A DNA stretch of 64,000 bases from Rubrivivax sp. (GTDB lineage: Bacteria > Pseudomonadota > Gammaproteobacteria > Burkholderiales > Burkholderiaceae_C): contig JAHECD010000006.1 in the NCBI GenBank assembly GCA_024641945.1, forward strand, positions 1 to 64,000, in the 5' to 3' direction. Below the pieces are notes generated by a model. That model was given only the letters and a program-made list of their open reading frames with translations. It had not been told where the DNA came from and made no database searches. Below are positions 43,460 through 53,197 of the stretch, one piece after another. Numbering within the stretch: position 1 is the first letter of the stretch; every line of letters starts with the position of its first letter. Both the position numbers and the translations under genes were made by a program.

Positions 43460-43510
43460 AGCGAAGTGAAGGAGAAGGGGCGGCCGCAGGCCGCCCCGGG
43501 GGAATGAGCG
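43460..43510 (-). repeat. Intergenic repeat, right copy in inverted orientation
   Basis: 51 bases ending GGGGGAATGAGCG on the plus strand; on the minus strand it starts CGCTCATTCCCCCGGGGCGG and ends TTCACTTCGCT. It is internally palindromic in the middle (GGGGCGGCC with GGCCGCCCC). A 97-base spacer separates it from the left copy, so the whole could form a large cruciform or mRNA hairpin. Confidence 0.6.
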
Positions 43511-43617
43511 CAAGAGAGCGCCCCGGCGCGCTGTTCCCGCACAAAACATCGAACGCGAACGGTCGCAGCAGGCCGAATGCCGGCGCAGCCTTCCGCTCTA
43601 AGCAACACCGACCCGAA

Positions 43618-45612
43618 TCAGAAGTGAATGCCGCGCATCATCTCGGCCATGGCGATCGCCTCGGCCGACAGCTGCGCCTTCGGCGCTTTCTCACCCTTGG
43701 CCGCCGCACTGTCGGGGAACATGCGGAAGGTCGTATTCATGACGATCTGCGTGATGCGCGGCGCGGCAGCGTGCAGGATCTCGCCGAAGATGCCCAGACG
43801 CGTCGCCACACGCACCGGCTTCTCGATGCAGGCGCGCACCACCATGTCGGCGGCTTCCTCGGGCTTGAGCAGCGGCATGCTGTCGTAGATCTTCGTCGGC
43901 GCCGTCATCGGGGTGCGCACGAGCGGCATGTTCACGGTGGTGAAGGTGATGCCCTGGTCGGCGAACTCGCTCGACGCGCAGGCGGTCCAGGCGTCGAGCG
44001 CCGCCTTGCTGGCCACATAGGCAGAAAAGCGCGGCGCATTCACGAGCACGCTGATCGAGCTGATGTTGACGACATGGCCCTTCTTCTTGGCCACCATGCC
44101 CGGCAGCAGGCCCATCGTGATGCGCAGCGCACCGAAATAGTTGAGTTGCATCGTGCGCTCGAAGTCGTGGAACCGCTCGTAGCTGGCTTCGATGGCGCGG
44201 CGGATCGATCGCCCGGCGTTGTTGATCAGGAAATCGACGCCGCCATGCTCGGCCTGCAGCGTCTTGACGAACTCGGCGCAGCTGGCTTCGTCGGCGATGT
44301 CCACCGAGTAGCTGAACACCCGCGCGCCCTTGCCTGCATAGGCCTCGATCTCCTTCACCGCGGCGACCAGCTTGTCGGTATCGCGCCCGCAGATGATCGT
44401 GATCGCACCCGCCTCGGCAAAGCGGCACGCAGCGGACAGGCCGATGCCTGACGAGCCGCCCGTCACCAGCACGACCTTGCCGCCCACGGTCCCCTTCAGC
44501 GTGCGGTCGACGAACAGCGCCGGGTCGAGGTGGCGCTCCCAGTAGTCCCACAGGCGCCAGGCGTAATCGTGCAGGTTCGGGCATTCGATGCCGCTGCCCT
44601 TGAGGGCGGCATCGGTCTCGCGGCGGTCGAAGCGCGTGGGGTAGTTGACGAACGTCATGATGTCCTCGGGCAGCCCGAGGTCTTTCATCACCGCGCGGTA
44701 GATGCGCCGCACGGGCGCCAGCGCCATCATCCCCTTGCGCACGCTCTTGGGAATGAAACCGAACAACGCCGCGTTGACGAACAGGTTCATCTTCGGCGCG
44801 TGCGCAGCCTTGCTGAAGATATCCAGCACGTCGCCCACGCGATACCCCGCCGGGTCCACGAGATGGAAACACTTGCCGTTGGCGCGCTGGTGGTGGCTGA
44901 TGTGCACGAGCGCGCCGACGACGAAGTCCACCGGCACGATATTGATGCGCCCGCCCTCGAGGCCCACCGCCGGCATCCATGGCGGGAGGATCTGGCGCAT
45001 GCGCTGGATCGCCTTGAAGAAGTAGTACGGGCCGTCGATCTTGTCCATCTCGCCGGTCTGCGAATCGCCGACCACGGCGGCGGGGCGGTACACCGTCCAC
45101 GGCACCTTGCACTCCTTGCGCACGATCTTCTCGCTCTCGTGCTTGGTCATGAAGTACGGATGCTCCAACCCTTCCGCCTCTTCGAACATGTCCTCGCGGA
45201 ACACACCTTCGTAGAGGCCCGCCGCGGCGATGCTGCTGACGTGCTGGAAATGCCCGGCATCGATCGCCCTGGCAAAGTCGACTGCGTTGCGCGTGCCCTC
45301 GATGTTCACGCGCACCTGACTCTCTTCGTCGGCGCCGAGGTCGTAGACCGCAGCCAGGTGGTAGAGGTGATCGATCTGGCCTTTGAGGGCCTTGATCGCA
45401 TCCGACGCGACGCCCAGCTTCTTGCTCGTCAGATCGCCGAATACCGGCACCGCACGGGTCTTGCTCACTCCCCAGTACGCGAGCAGTTCTGGCACCTTGC
45501 CCTCGGACTCCGGGCGCAGCAGGAAATGCACGACCGAACCACGGTGCGCAAGCAATGCCTTGACGAGGCGGCGGCCGATGAACCCTGTGGCACCGGTAAC
45601 GAAATACTGCAT
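43618..45612 (-). CDS. Two-domain SDR oxidoreductase, probable long-chain acyl-CoA reductase
   Basis: 664-residue protein with two nucleotide-binding halves. The N-terminal extended-SDR part has VTGATGFIGRRLVKALL (residues 5-21) and the active-site YFMTKHESEK. The C-terminal classical SDR part has VLVTGGSSGIGLSAACRF, NNAGRSIRRAI and YVASKAALDAW. This layout and size match bacterial fatty acyl-CoA reductases of the Marinobacter type, which reduce acyl-CoA to fatty alcohol for wax esters. The activity is inference. Divergent from the phasin gene. Confidence 0.8.
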   Translation of the reverse strand: MQYFVTGATGFIGRRLVKALLAHRGSVVHFLLRPESEGKVPELLAYWGVSKTRAVPVFGDLTSKKLGVASDAIKALKGQIDHLYHLAAVYDLGADEESQVRVNIEGTRNAVDFARAIDAGHFQHVSSIAAAGLYEGVFREDMFEEAEGLEHPYFMTKHESEKIVRKECKVPWTVYRPAAVVGDSQTGEMDKIDGPYYFFKAIQRMRQILPPWMPAVGLEGGRINIVPVDFVVGALVHISHHQRANGKCFHLVDPAGYRVGDVLDIFSKAAHAPKMNLFVNAALFGFIPKSVRKGMMALAPVRRIYRAVMKDLGLPEDIMTFVNYPTRFDRRETDAALKGSGIECPNLHDYAWRLWDYWERHLDPALFVDRTLKGTVGGKVVLVTGGSSGIGLSAACRFAEAGAITIICGRDTDKLVAAVKEIEAYAGKGARVFSYSVDIADEASCAEFVKTLQAEHGGVDFLINNAGRSIRRAIEASYERFHDFERTMQLNYFGALRITMGLLPGMVAKKKGHVVNISSISVLVNAPRFSAYVASKAALDAWTACASSEFADQGITFTTVNMPLVRTPMTAPTKIYDSMPLLKPEEAADMVVRACIEKPVRVATRLGIFGEILHAAAPRITQIVMNTTFRMFPDSAAAKGEKAPKAQLSAEAIAMAEMMRGIHF

Positions 45613-45831
45613 GCGATCCTCCTGACGAGCGGGCACTTGAAACGCGGATTCTTGTCCATCGAGGCGCGCCTTCCGTCGGCGCTAACCCGAAGCGAGGCGA
45701 CTCATTCGTAGAGGTGCGCCCCTAGGGATTTAGGCTGCGTTCCCCACGGGGCAACCCTATATTCACATCCAGCGACGGGGTGATGGCTGCCCTGTGAAAG
45801 TCACCCCACCAACCCAACGAGGAAACGCATC

Positions 45832-46374
45832 ATGGTCAAGAAGCTCCAGAAAATGGCACAGAAGAAGGCGACGTCGGCGTCGGGGCTGATGGACAGCCAG
45901 CTCGCCAGCTCGGTCAAGGATTCGGCGCAGCAGATCTGGCTCGCCGGCATGGGCGCATTCAGCAAGGCGCAGGCCGAAGGCGGCAAGGTCTTCGAGGCCC
46001 TGATCAAGGAAGGCACCGCCCTGCAGCGCAAGACACAAGGCATGGCCGAGGAAAAGATCAATGAAGTCACCGGCAAGATGACGAGCATGGCCGGCGACGT
46101 TCAAAGCAAGGCCGGCCAGCATTGGGACAAGCTCGAGTCGATCTTCGAAGCACGCACCGCCAAGGCCATGAACAAGCTCGGCGTGCCCACGGCCAAGGAC
46201 GTGGATGCGCTGGCCAAGCGCGTCGACCAGCTCGCGTCGGCCGTCGCCAAGCTCTCCAAGCCGGTGCCGGCGAAGAAGGCCGCGCCGGCCGCGAAGAAGG
46301 CCGCGGCCAAACCGGCTGCGAAGCCGGCAGTCAAGGCAGCGGCCAAGCGCGCCCCGCGCCGCGCTGCCGCCTGA
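45832..46374 (+). CDS. Phasin family (PHA granule-associated) protein
   Basis: 180-residue phasin. The N-terminal part is amphipathic helix (AQQIWLAGMGAFSKAQAEGGKVFEAL is the family signature). The C-terminal third is a Lys/Ala/Pro-rich repeat (KKAAPAAKKAAAKPAAKPA), like PhaF and histone H1-like proteins, which can bind DNA. It coats polyhydroxyalkanoate granules and may link them to the nucleoid. GAGGAA lies 8-13 bases before the ATG. A strong terminator follows 24 bases after the stop. Confidence 0.92.
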   Translation: MVKKLQKMAQKKATSASGLMDSQLASSVKDSAQQIWLAGMGAFSKAQAEGGKVFEALIKEGTALQRKTQGMAEEKINEVTGKMTSMAGDVQSKAGQHWDKLESIFEARTAKAMNKLGVPTAKDVDALAKRVDQLASAVAKLSKPVPAKKAAPAAKKAAAKPAAKPAVKAAAKRAPRRAAA

Positions 46375-46397
46375 GGCCGCACGGTGTGCAATGACTG

Positions 46398-46420
46398 GGG
46401 GCGCTTCGGCGCCCCTTTTT
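46398..46420 (+). terminator. Intrinsic terminator of the phasin gene
   Basis: A perfect 7-bp stem, GGGGCGC paired with GCGCCCC, closes a TTCG tetraloop and is followed by five T residues. It lies 24 bases after the phasin stop and 27 bases before the patatin gene start. This is the clearest Rho-independent terminator in the window. Confidence 0.92.
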
Positions 46421-46446
46421 CCGTCCGCTGAACCGGGGCAAGCCAG

Positions 46447-47682
46447 ATGCCGCAGACACGACGCAGCAAGACCCGCAAGACGCCGCGCATCGGATTGGCA
46501 CTGGCCGGCGGCGGGCCGATGGGGGCCATCTACGAGATCGGCGCCCTGTGCGCACTCGAAGAGGCGCTCGTCGGCGTGGATTTCACGGGTTTGCAGGGCT
46601 ATGTGGGTGTATCGGCCGGCGGATTCATCGCCGCCGGGCTGGCCAATGGCATGACACCCCGCCAGTTGTGCACGGCCTTCATCGAGACCGGGCGCGGCCG
46701 GCGTGACGCGATCGACCCTTCGCTGTTTGCCCATCCGGCGTGGGGTGAGTTTGCGCACCGGGCCGCATCGCTTCCTCGCCTGGCGGCACAGGCCGCCTAC
46801 CGCTATGCCTTCGGGCGGCGCTCGCTGCTCGCGGCGGCCGAGCGGCTCGGGCGTGCCCTGCCGACCGGCTTGTTCAGCAATGCCCCACTGGAGCGCCAGA
46901 TGCGCCGGCTGCTGCAGGCGCCTGGGCGCAGCGACGACTTTCGCGCGTTGCAGCGAAGGCTCGTGCTGGTGGCCACCGATCTCGACTCCGGCGCCGCTGC
47001 GCCGTTCGGGCAGCCGGGCTGGGACCACGTGCCGATCTCCCGGGCGATCGCCGCGAGCGCGGCCTTGCCCGGCCTGTTCCCGCCGGTGCCCATCGGCGGG
47101 CGCTGGTACGTGGACGGCGCACTCAAGAAGACGCTGCACGCCAGCGTGCTGCTCGACATGGATCTGGACGTCGTGATCTGCCTGAATCCACTCGTGCCCT
47201 TCGACGCCACGCATGCCGAAAGGCACCGGGTGCTGTCGAGCGGCGACGAGCGCATTCCTCACCTCGTCGAAGGAGGACTGCCGGTGGTGCTGAGCCAGAC
47301 CTTCCGTTCACTCATCCACTCGCGCCTCGAGCTCGGCATGAAGGGCTACGAAGCGAGCCACCCCGGCACGGACATCCTCCTGTTCGAACCGGACCACCGC
47401 GATCCCGAGATGTTTCTTGCCAACACCTTCGGCTATTCGCAGCGGCGTTGGCTGGCCGAACATGCCTATCAGCGCACCCGCGCCGACCTGCGCTCACGGC
47501 GCAGCACCTTGCGCGCGGCGTTGTCCCGGCACGGGCTGGATCTGGCAGACGGCGTGCTGGATGACACAAAACGCACGCTCGTCGGCCGACGTGCGCCAGC
47601 GCGCAACCGCGGCGCGCAGACGTTGCGACGGCTGGACGAAGTGCTGGACGACCTCGACCGCGCCCTCGTCGCGAGGCCGTGA
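46447..47682 (+). CDS. Patatin-like phospholipase
   Basis: 411-residue patatin-fold lipase. It has the oxyanion motif ALAGGGPMGAIYEIG, the nucleophile motif GVSAG (Ser about 56), and the catalytic Asp in YVDGALKKT. No signal peptide is seen, so cytoplasmic. Its position beside the phasin and acyl-CoA reductase suggests a role in membrane or storage lipid turnover, perhaps as a granule-associated lipase. This link is inference from context. Confidence 0.9.
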   Translation: MPQTRRSKTRKTPRIGLALAGGGPMGAIYEIGALCALEEALVGVDFTGLQGYVGVSAGGFIAAGLANGMTPRQLCTAFIETGRGRRDAIDPSLFAHPAWGEFAHRAASLPRLAAQAAYRYAFGRRSLLAAAERLGRALPTGLFSNAPLERQMRRLLQAPGRSDDFRALQRRLVLVATDLDSGAAAPFGQPGWDHVPISRAIAASAALPGLFPPVPIGGRWYVDGALKKTLHASVLLDMDLDVVICLNPLVPFDATHAERHRVLSSGDERIPHLVEGGLPVVLSQTFRSLIHSRLELGMKGYEASHPGTDILLFEPDHRDPEMFLANTFGYSQRRWLAEHAYQRTRADLRSRRSTLRAALSRHGLDLADGVLDDTKRTLVGRRAPARNRGAQTLRRLDEVLDDLDRALVARP

Positions 47683-47797
47683 AGGGCGGCGCGCACTCAA
47701 GTTGCGCGCACCGGCGCCGATGAAGGTGCAAGGACCCGGACCAAAGCCCGTCTGGGCCGGCCCGACTCCATCCACACCCGTCCACCGCCATTGCACG

Positions 47798-48205
47798 ATG
47801 ACCGCCCTGCACGACGTCGACCTGCCCCGCGCCCAAGCCATGGCGGCGTCGCTTGCGGCGCTGCTCGACCGTGTGGAAGGTGCCCGCGAAGTGCTGCCGC
47901 ACCTCGCGGCGCTCGAGACGTCGCTGCGCCAGCACGGTGCGGCCTGCCTCGACCACGTGACACTGCCCGTGCTCTCGAAGATCTGTGCCCAGCTCACCAG
48001 CTTGCCGCTGCCGCCGGCGGACGAGCCGCTTCAGCACCTTCAGTCCTTCCTGCTGCGACTGGTGACGGTGCGCGCGGAGCGACCGCGACGTCCACCGCCG
48101 GCGCCGACGCCACCACCGCCGCCGATGGACGATGACGACGTGCTCGTGGTCGAGATGAGCCACAGCGAGTTCCTGGCGGCGACCGCGGATCAGCGCGGCG
48201 CGTAG
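47798..48205 (+). CDS. Hypothetical protein, Pro-rich C-terminal part
   Basis: 135-residue protein I do not recognise. The first 90 residues are mostly helical (RAQAMAASLAALLDRVEGAREVLPHLAALE). A run of Pro and Arg follows (PRRPPPAPTPPPPP), then an acidic end DDDDVLVVEMSHSEFLA. The open frame extends upstream to 47699 without conserved features; ATG 47798 is chosen because the helical part begins there. No membrane segment. It follows the patatin gene by 115 bases. Confidence 0.5.
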   Translation: MTALHDVDLPRAQAMAASLAALLDRVEGAREVLPHLAALETSLRQHGAACLDHVTLPVLSKICAQLTSLPLPPADEPLQHLQSFLLRLVTVRAERPRRPPPAPTPPPPPMDDDDVLVVEMSHSEFLAATADQRGA

Positions 48206-48236
48206 CCGCACGCGCCGCCCGGCGCCCGGACCCCGT

Positions 48237-49730
48237 TCAACCCAGGTAGCGCTGCTCCAGGTGCGCCCTGAAGTGGGCGGGGTTCAGCACCTCGCCGCTC
48301 GCACGCATCGTCAATTCGTCCGTCTGCCAGAGGCTGGCCTGACTCCACACCTTGTCGCGCAGCCAGTCGAACACGGCGCCGAGGTCGCCCGCCGCAATGC
48401 GCGTGTCCAGGTCTGGCATCGACCGGCGCATGGCCGCGAACCATTGGGCCGAATACATCGCGCCGAGCGAATAACAAGGAAAGTAACCGAACATGCCGCT
48501 GGGCCAGTGCACGTCCTGCAACGGGCCGTCCCTGAAATTGCCGCGTGTATCGACGCCCAGCAGTTCCATCATCGCGGCGTCCCAGCGTGCCGGGATGTCC
48601 TCGGCCTCGATCTCGCCTTCGATCAGCGGACGCTCGATTTCATAGCGGAGGATCACGTGCGCCGCATACGTCACCTCGTCGGCGTCGACGCGAATGGTCC
48701 CGGCCGTCACCCGCGTCAGCAGGCGCTGCAGGTTCTGCGGCTCGAAAGCCGCCTGCGCGCCAAAGGCCTCGGCAAGCATCGGCGCCAGGTGGGCAACGAA
48801 ACCCGGGTGGCTGCCGAGTTGCATTTCGAAGCTCAACGACTGGCTCTCGTGCAGCGCCATCGATCGCGCCTGGCCGACCGGCTGGCCGACCAGACCGCGC
48901 GGCAGATTCTGCTCGTATCGGCCATGCCCGGTCTCGTGGATGGTGCCCATCAGGCTGGACAAGAAGTTGTCCTCGCGGAAGCGCGTGGTCATGCGCACGT
49001 CCTCGGGCACCCCGCCGCAGAAAGGGTGGGTGCTCACGTCGAGCCGGCCGGCCTCGAAGTCGAACCCGAGCAGGCGCATCGTGCGCTCGCACAAGTGGCG
49101 CTGGGCCTCCACGGCGAACGGGCCCACGGGCTGTATCACAGGCTCACCCGACTGCTTGTCGAGCACGCGCCGGATCAATGCCGGCAGCCATTGGCGCACG
49201 TCGCCGAAGATCTGCCGCAGACGCGCCGACGTCATGCCGGGCTCGAACCTGTCCATCAGCGCGTCATAGCGCGACAGGCCGGTCTCGTCCGACAGCAGTG
49301 CCGCCTCTTCGCGTGCCAGCGCCAGCACCGGTCGGAAGTTCTCCAAGAATCCCGCCCAATCGTTGGCCGACCGCTGCGCGCGCCAGGCATGCTCGCAGCG
49401 CGCCGTGGCCATCGACTGGCGCTGCACCAATGATTCGGGCAGTGCATTGCTCGCCAACCAGTCACGCCGGATCTCACGCAGGTTGGCCTGCTGGAGCAGC
49501 GACAGCGGCTCGCCTGCTGCGCGCGTGATTTGCGCCTGCATGGCCGGGTCGGTGCGCAGACGGTGCAGCAATGCGGCCATTTCCGACATCGCCGCCGCCC
49601 GGGCCTCATTGCCTTTGGGCGGCATGTTGGCCGCCTGGTCCCAGCTGGCAATGGACTGCAGATGGCCAAGGCGGTGAAGGCGCGTGTACGTGGCGCTCAA
49701 TGCATCGTAGGCAGGGGTCTCGGTGCTCAT
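48237..49730 (-). CDS. Carboxypeptidase M32 (thermostable carboxypeptidase 1 family)
   Basis: 497-residue metallo-carboxypeptidase. The zinc motif HETGH (about residue 260, in MGTIHETGHGRYEQNLP) is intact, and the family-specific DRFEPGMTSARLRQIFGDVRQWLP and HESQSLSFEMQLG are present. No signal peptide, so cytoplasmic. Removes C-terminal residues from peptides; role probably general peptide turnover. It lies alone between convergent and same-strand neighbours. Confidence 0.94.
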   Translation of the reverse strand: MSTETPAYDALSATYTRLHRLGHLQSIASWDQAANMPPKGNEARAAAMSEMAALLHRLRTDPAMQAQITRAAGEPLSLLQQANLREIRRDWLASNALPESLVQRQSMATARCEHAWRAQRSANDWAGFLENFRPVLALAREEAALLSDETGLSRYDALMDRFEPGMTSARLRQIFGDVRQWLPALIRRVLDKQSGEPVIQPVGPFAVEAQRHLCERTMRLLGFDFEAGRLDVSTHPFCGGVPEDVRMTTRFREDNFLSSLMGTIHETGHGRYEQNLPRGLVGQPVGQARSMALHESQSLSFEMQLGSHPGFVAHLAPMLAEAFGAQAAFEPQNLQRLLTRVTAGTIRVDADEVTYAAHVILRYEIERPLIEGEIEAEDIPARWDAAMMELLGVDTRGNFRDGPLQDVHWPSGMFGYFPCYSLGAMYSAQWFAAMRRSMPDLDTRIAAGDLGAVFDWLRDKVWSQASLWQTDELTMRASGEVLNPAHFRAHLEQRYLG

Positions 49731-49784
49731 GGCGTCATGTTCCAGGGGAGGCTGATCGGCCCTTCGATTGTCGCGTCACGCCCG

Positions 49785-50270
49785 TCACGGCGTGTACGCA
49801 CCGGGAAACACCCACAGCACGGCCGCCGTCATCGTGACATAGCGCGCAAACTTGCCGATGGCCATGTACACGACACAGGGCCAGAAGGGCATCTTCAACC
49901 AGCCGGCGACGGCGCACAGCGGGTCGCCAACGACGGGCAGGAACGACAGCAGGCAGGCCTTCGGGCCGAAGCGCTCGAGCCATTGCAGTGCACGTGCCTC
50001 GTGAGGCTTGCGGTGGGCCACGCGCTCGTAAGCGGCCTCCGCGCCGTAGCCCATCCACCAGGTGATCGCGCCGCCGATCGTATTGCCCGCCGTGGCGACC
50101 AGCATGGTCGGCCAGAAGATCTGCGGGTTGATCTTGACGAGCCCGAGCACGACCCATTCGCTGCCGAGCGGCAGCAGCGTGGCCGACAGCAGCGACACCA
50201 CGAATACCGTGCTCAAACCGAACCTGGGCAGCGCGAGCGTGCCCAGAAGCGCATGCAACCAGGCTTCCAT
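49785..50270 (-). CDS. YqaA-family membrane protein (DedA/VTT-like)
   Basis: 161-residue inner-membrane protein of the YqaA group, related to the DedA/VTT superfamily. Features are LSTVFVVSLLSATLLPLGSEWVV, the reentrant-loop-like VATAGNTIGGAITWWMGY, the basic patch FGPKACLLSFLPVVGDPLCAVAGWL, and a final helix. Proposed roles of the superfamily are lipid flipping or ion transport. Divergent from dusB with 88 bases between starts. Confidence 0.9.
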   Translation of the reverse strand: MEAWLHALLGTLALPRFGLSTVFVVSLLSATLLPLGSEWVVLGLVKINPQIFWPTMLVATAGNTIGGAITWWMGYGAEAAYERVAHRKPHEARALQWLERFGPKACLLSFLPVVGDPLCAVAGWLKMPFWPCVVYMAIGKFARYVTMTAAVLWVFPGAYTP

Positions 50271-50358
50271 GGGCGCCGATGATAGGCAGGCGGCGGGCGG
50301 ACCCCGGCCGCTATACTGCTGCCTCCTTTTTCAGCACCTCGCCGCCAGCTCCCTGCCC

Positions 50359-51387
50359 ATGAACATCGGCCCGATCGAACTGCCGAACAGGCTCTTCGTC
50401 GCCCCGATGGCGGGCGTGACGGACCGCCCTTTCCGCATGTTGTGCAAGCGCCTCGGTGCGGGCTACGCGGTCAGCGAGATGGTGACGTCGCAGCGCGCCT
50501 TGTGGGCCAGCCTGAAGACGAGCCGCCGTGCCGACCACGACGGCGAAAGCGCGCCGATCGCGGTGCAGATCGCCGGCGTCGACCCGACGGAGATGGCGGA
50601 CGCCGCGCGCTACAACATCGACCGCGGCGCCCAGGTCATCGACATCAACATGGGCTGCCCGGCCAAGAAGGTCTGCAATGTCTGGGCCGGTTCGGCGCTG
50701 ATGAGCAACGAGACACTGGCACTGCGCATCGTGCAGGCCGTGGTGCAGGCCTGCGCACCGCTCGGCGTGCCGGTGACGCTGAAGATGCGTACCGGGCGCT
50801 GCGACGGAGAGCGCAACGCCGTGGCGCTGGCGCGGGCGGCCGAGGGCGCCGGGGTCGCGATGGTCACGGTGCACGGCCGCACGCGCGAGCAGGGTTACAG
50901 CGGCCTGGCCGAGTACGACACGATCGCGGCCGTCAAGGCCGCACTGCGCATTCCGGTGGTGGCCAACGGCGACATCGACTCGCCCGCCAAGGCACGTGCG
51001 GTGCTGCAACACACGAACGCCGATGCATTGATGATCGGCCGCGCCGCGCAGGGCCGCCCGTGGATCTTCCGCGAGATCGCCCACCACCTCGAGTCCGGCG
51101 AGCTGTTGGCGCCGCCGGCCACCCACGACGTGAAGCACTGGCTGACCGAGCACCTTCACGATCACTACGGCCTCTATGGCGAGCTCACCGGCATGCGCAC
51201 CGCGCGCAAGCACATCGGCTGGGCCGTTCGCGCGCTGCCTGGAGGCGAGGCATTCAGAAGCGTGATGAACACGCTGCAGAGTTGCGACGCGCAGCTGCGT
51301 GCCGTGGCGACATTCTTCGAGGATCTTGCCGTGAAATACCCCGACCTCCCGGCCGCCAACGACGCCCACCTGTCGAGGCAGGCATGA
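50359..51387 (+). CDS. dusB: tRNA-dihydrouridine synthase DusB
   Basis: FMN-dependent enzyme that reduces uridine in tRNA (position 17 in characterised DusB). A TIM barrel begins with [18 protein letters not shown]; catalytic Cys is in [13 protein letters not shown]-binding motifs follow: VANGDIDSP and [14 protein letters not shown]. The C-terminal helical RNA-binding part includes [18 protein letters not shown]. Length is 342 residues. dusB-fis overlap by 4 bases, as in many proteobacteria. Confidence 0.97.
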   Translation: MNIGPIELPNRLFVAPMAGVTDRPFRMLCKRLGAGYAVSEMVTSQRALWASLKTSRRADHDGESAPIAVQIAGVDPTEMADAARYNIDRGAQVIDINMGCPAKKVCNVWAGSALMSNETLALRIVQAVVQACAPLGVPVTLKMRTGRCDGERNAVALARAAEGAGVAMVTVHGRTREQGYSGLAEYDTIAAVKAALRIPVVANGDIDSPAKARAVLQHTNADALMIGRAAQGRPWIFREIAHHLESGELLAPPATHDVKHWLTEHLHDHYGLYGELTGMRTARKHIGWAVRALPGGEAFRSVMNTLQSCDAQLRAVATFFEDLAVKYPDLPAANDAHLSRQA

Positions 51388-51620
51388 GCAGGAAACATAT
51401 CGACGAGTGCATCCGCGCGTCGCTCGACCAGTACTTCAAGGACCTGCGCGGCGCCGAGCCGCACGGCGTGCATTCGATGATCATCGACGCGGTGGAGAAG
51501 CCGCTGCTCGACGTCGTCATGCACTACGCCGAAGGCAACCAGAGCAAGGCCGCCGAGTGGCTGGGTATCAATCGCAATACGCTGCGCCGCAAACTACTCG
51601 ACCACAAGCTGATCAAATGA
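51384..51620 (+). CDS. fis: DNA-binding protein Fis
   Basis: 78-residue nucleoid-associated protein and global regulator. The C-terminal helix-turn-helix [21 protein letters not shown] and the helical [14 protein letters not shown] are typical. The N-terminal beta-hairpin of enterobacterial Fis is short here, as usual in betaproteobacteria. Its ATG overlaps the dusB stop (ATGA), and its stop overlaps the purH ATG in the same way. Confidence 0.96.
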   Translation: MSRKHIDECIRASLDQYFKDLRGAEPHGVHSMIIDAVEKPLLDVVMHYAEGNQSKAAEWLGINRNTLRRKLLDHKLIK

Positions 51621-53197
51621 CCACTGCGCTCATCTCCGTCTCCGACAAGACCGGTATCGTCGATTTCGCACGCGCGCTGAATGCGCTGGGCGTGCGCCTG
51701 GTGTCGACCGGCGGCACTGCGCGCCTGCTCGCCGACCAGGGCCTGCCGGTGAGCGAGGTCGCCGAGCTGACCGGTTTCCCCGAGATGCTCGATGGCCGTG
51801 TCAAGACGCTGCATCCCAATGTGCACGGTGCCTTGCTCGCCCGGCGCGATGTGCCGGAACACATGGCCGCCATCGAGCGCCACGGCATCGGCACGATCGA
51901 GTTGCTGGTCGTCAACCTCTATCCTTTCGAGTCCGCCGTCGCGAAACCCGACTGCACGCTCGAGGATGCGATCGAGAACATCGACATCGGCGGCCCGGCG
52001 ATGGTGCGCAGCGCCGCGAAGAACTGGAAGGACGTGGCCGTGCTCACCGACGCGGCGCAGTACGACGGCGTGCTTGCCGAGCTGCGCGACAGCGGGCGCG
52101 TGAGCGACGCCACGCGCTTCACGCTCGCCGTGTCGGCGTTCAACCGCATCAGCAACTACGACGGCGCGATCAGCGACTACCTGTCCTCGCTCCAGCCGGA
52201 CGGCACCCGGTCGCCATTCCCGGCCCAGACGAACGGCCGCTTCGTCAAGATGCAGGACCTGCGCTACGGCGAGAACCCGCACCAGAGGGCGGCCTTCTAC
52301 CGCGATCTCCATCCAGCGCCCGGATCACTGGCCACCGCGCGCCAGCTTCAGGGCAAGGAGCTCAGCTACAACAACATCGCCGACGCCGACGCGGCGTGGG
52401 AATGTGTGAAGAGCTTCGAAGCGCCGGCCTGCGTGATCGTCAAGCACGCCAACCCGTGCGGCGTGGCAGTCGGCGCCACCATCGAGGAGGCCTACGCCAA
52501 GGCGTGGAAGACCGACCCGACCTCGGCGTACGGCGGTATCGTGGCGCTCAACCGGCCGCTCGACGGCGATACCGCGCGGCGCATCGGGGCCCACAAGCAG
52601 TTCGTCGAGGTGCTGATGGCGCCCGGGTTCACCGACGAGGCGCGCGCGATCTTCGCCGCCAAGGCCAATGCGCGCCTGCTCGAGATTGCGCTGCCGCCCG
52701 GCGGCGCGACCGACTGGCTCAATGGTCGCAACCTGATGGACACCAAGCGGGTGGGATCCGGCCTGCTGATGCAGACGGCCGACAACCGCGAAGTCCGGCG
52801 CGACGAACTCAAGGTGCTGACCAAGGTGAAGCCCAGCGACGCCCAGCTCGACGACCTGCTGTTCGCATGGACGGTGGCCAAGTACGTCAAGAGCAATGCC
52901 ATCGTCTTCTGCGCCGGCGGCATGACGCTGGGTGTGGGTGCCGGGCAGATGAGCCGCATCGACTCCGCGCGCATTGCATCGATCAAGGCCGAGAACGCGG
53001 GTCTGTCGTTGACGGGATCGGCGGTCGCGAGCGACGCGTTCTTTCCGTTTCGCGACGGCCTGGACGTGGTGGCCGAGGCCGGCGCCACCTGCGTCATTCA
53101 ACCTGGTGGTTCGATGCGCGACGATGAAGTGATCGCGGCTGCCGACGAACGCGGCATCGCGATGGTCTTCACCGGCGCGCGGCACTTCCGCCACTGA
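51617..53197 (+). CDS. purH: Bifunctional purine biosynthesis protein PurH
   Basis: AICAR transformylase/IMP cyclohydrolase, the last two steps of IMP synthesis. The N-terminal IMPCH part has [17 protein letters not shown] and [18 protein letters not shown]. The C-terminal transformylase part has [11 protein letters not shown] and [17 protein letters not shown], ending [18 protein letters not shown]. Length is 526 residues from ATG 51617, which overlaps the fis stop. Confidence 0.98.
   Translation: MTTALISVSDKTGIVDFARALNALGVRLVSTGGTARLLADQGLPVSEVAELTGFPEMLDGRVKTLHPNVHGALLARRDVPEHMAAIERHGIGTIELLVVNLYPFESAVAKPDCTLEDAIENIDIGGPAMVRSAAKNWKDVAVLTDAAQYDGVLAELRDSGRVSDATRFTLAVSAFNRISNYDGAISDYLSSLQPDGTRSPFPAQTNGRFVKMQDLRYGENPHQRAAFYRDLHPAPGSLATARQLQGKELSYNNIADADAAWECVKSFEAPACVIVKHANPCGVAVGATIEEAYAKAWKTDPTSAYGGIVALNRPLDGDTARRIGAHKQFVEVLMAPGFTDEARAIFAAKANARLLEIALPPGGATDWLNGRNLMDTKRVGSGLLMQTADNREVRRDELKVLTKVKPSDAQLDDLLFAWTVAKYVKSNAIVFCAGGMTLGVGAGQMSRIDSARIASIKAENAGLSLTGSAVASDAFFPFRDGLDVVAEAGATCVIQPGGSMRDDEVIAAADERGIAMVFTGARHFRH

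Larger units (their letters stand above)
43062..43617. other. Gene-free gap with a repeat pair
   Basis: 556 bases between the CusF-like gene and the 3' end of the SDR gene. I find no open frame with any family resemblance. The dominant structure is the pair of inverted repeats at 43311-43362 and 43460-43510. The remaining sequence is GC-rich and unremarkable. Confidence 0.7.

Noticed and set aside
43062-43617. Insertion-sequence remnant in the gap
   Set aside because: No transposase-like frame, no target duplication; the repeat pair is short and lies in GC-rich DNA.
45742-45765. Promoter for the phasin gene with TATATT at 45760-45765
   Set aside because: The -10 is good, but no acceptable -35 at 16-18 bases upstream.
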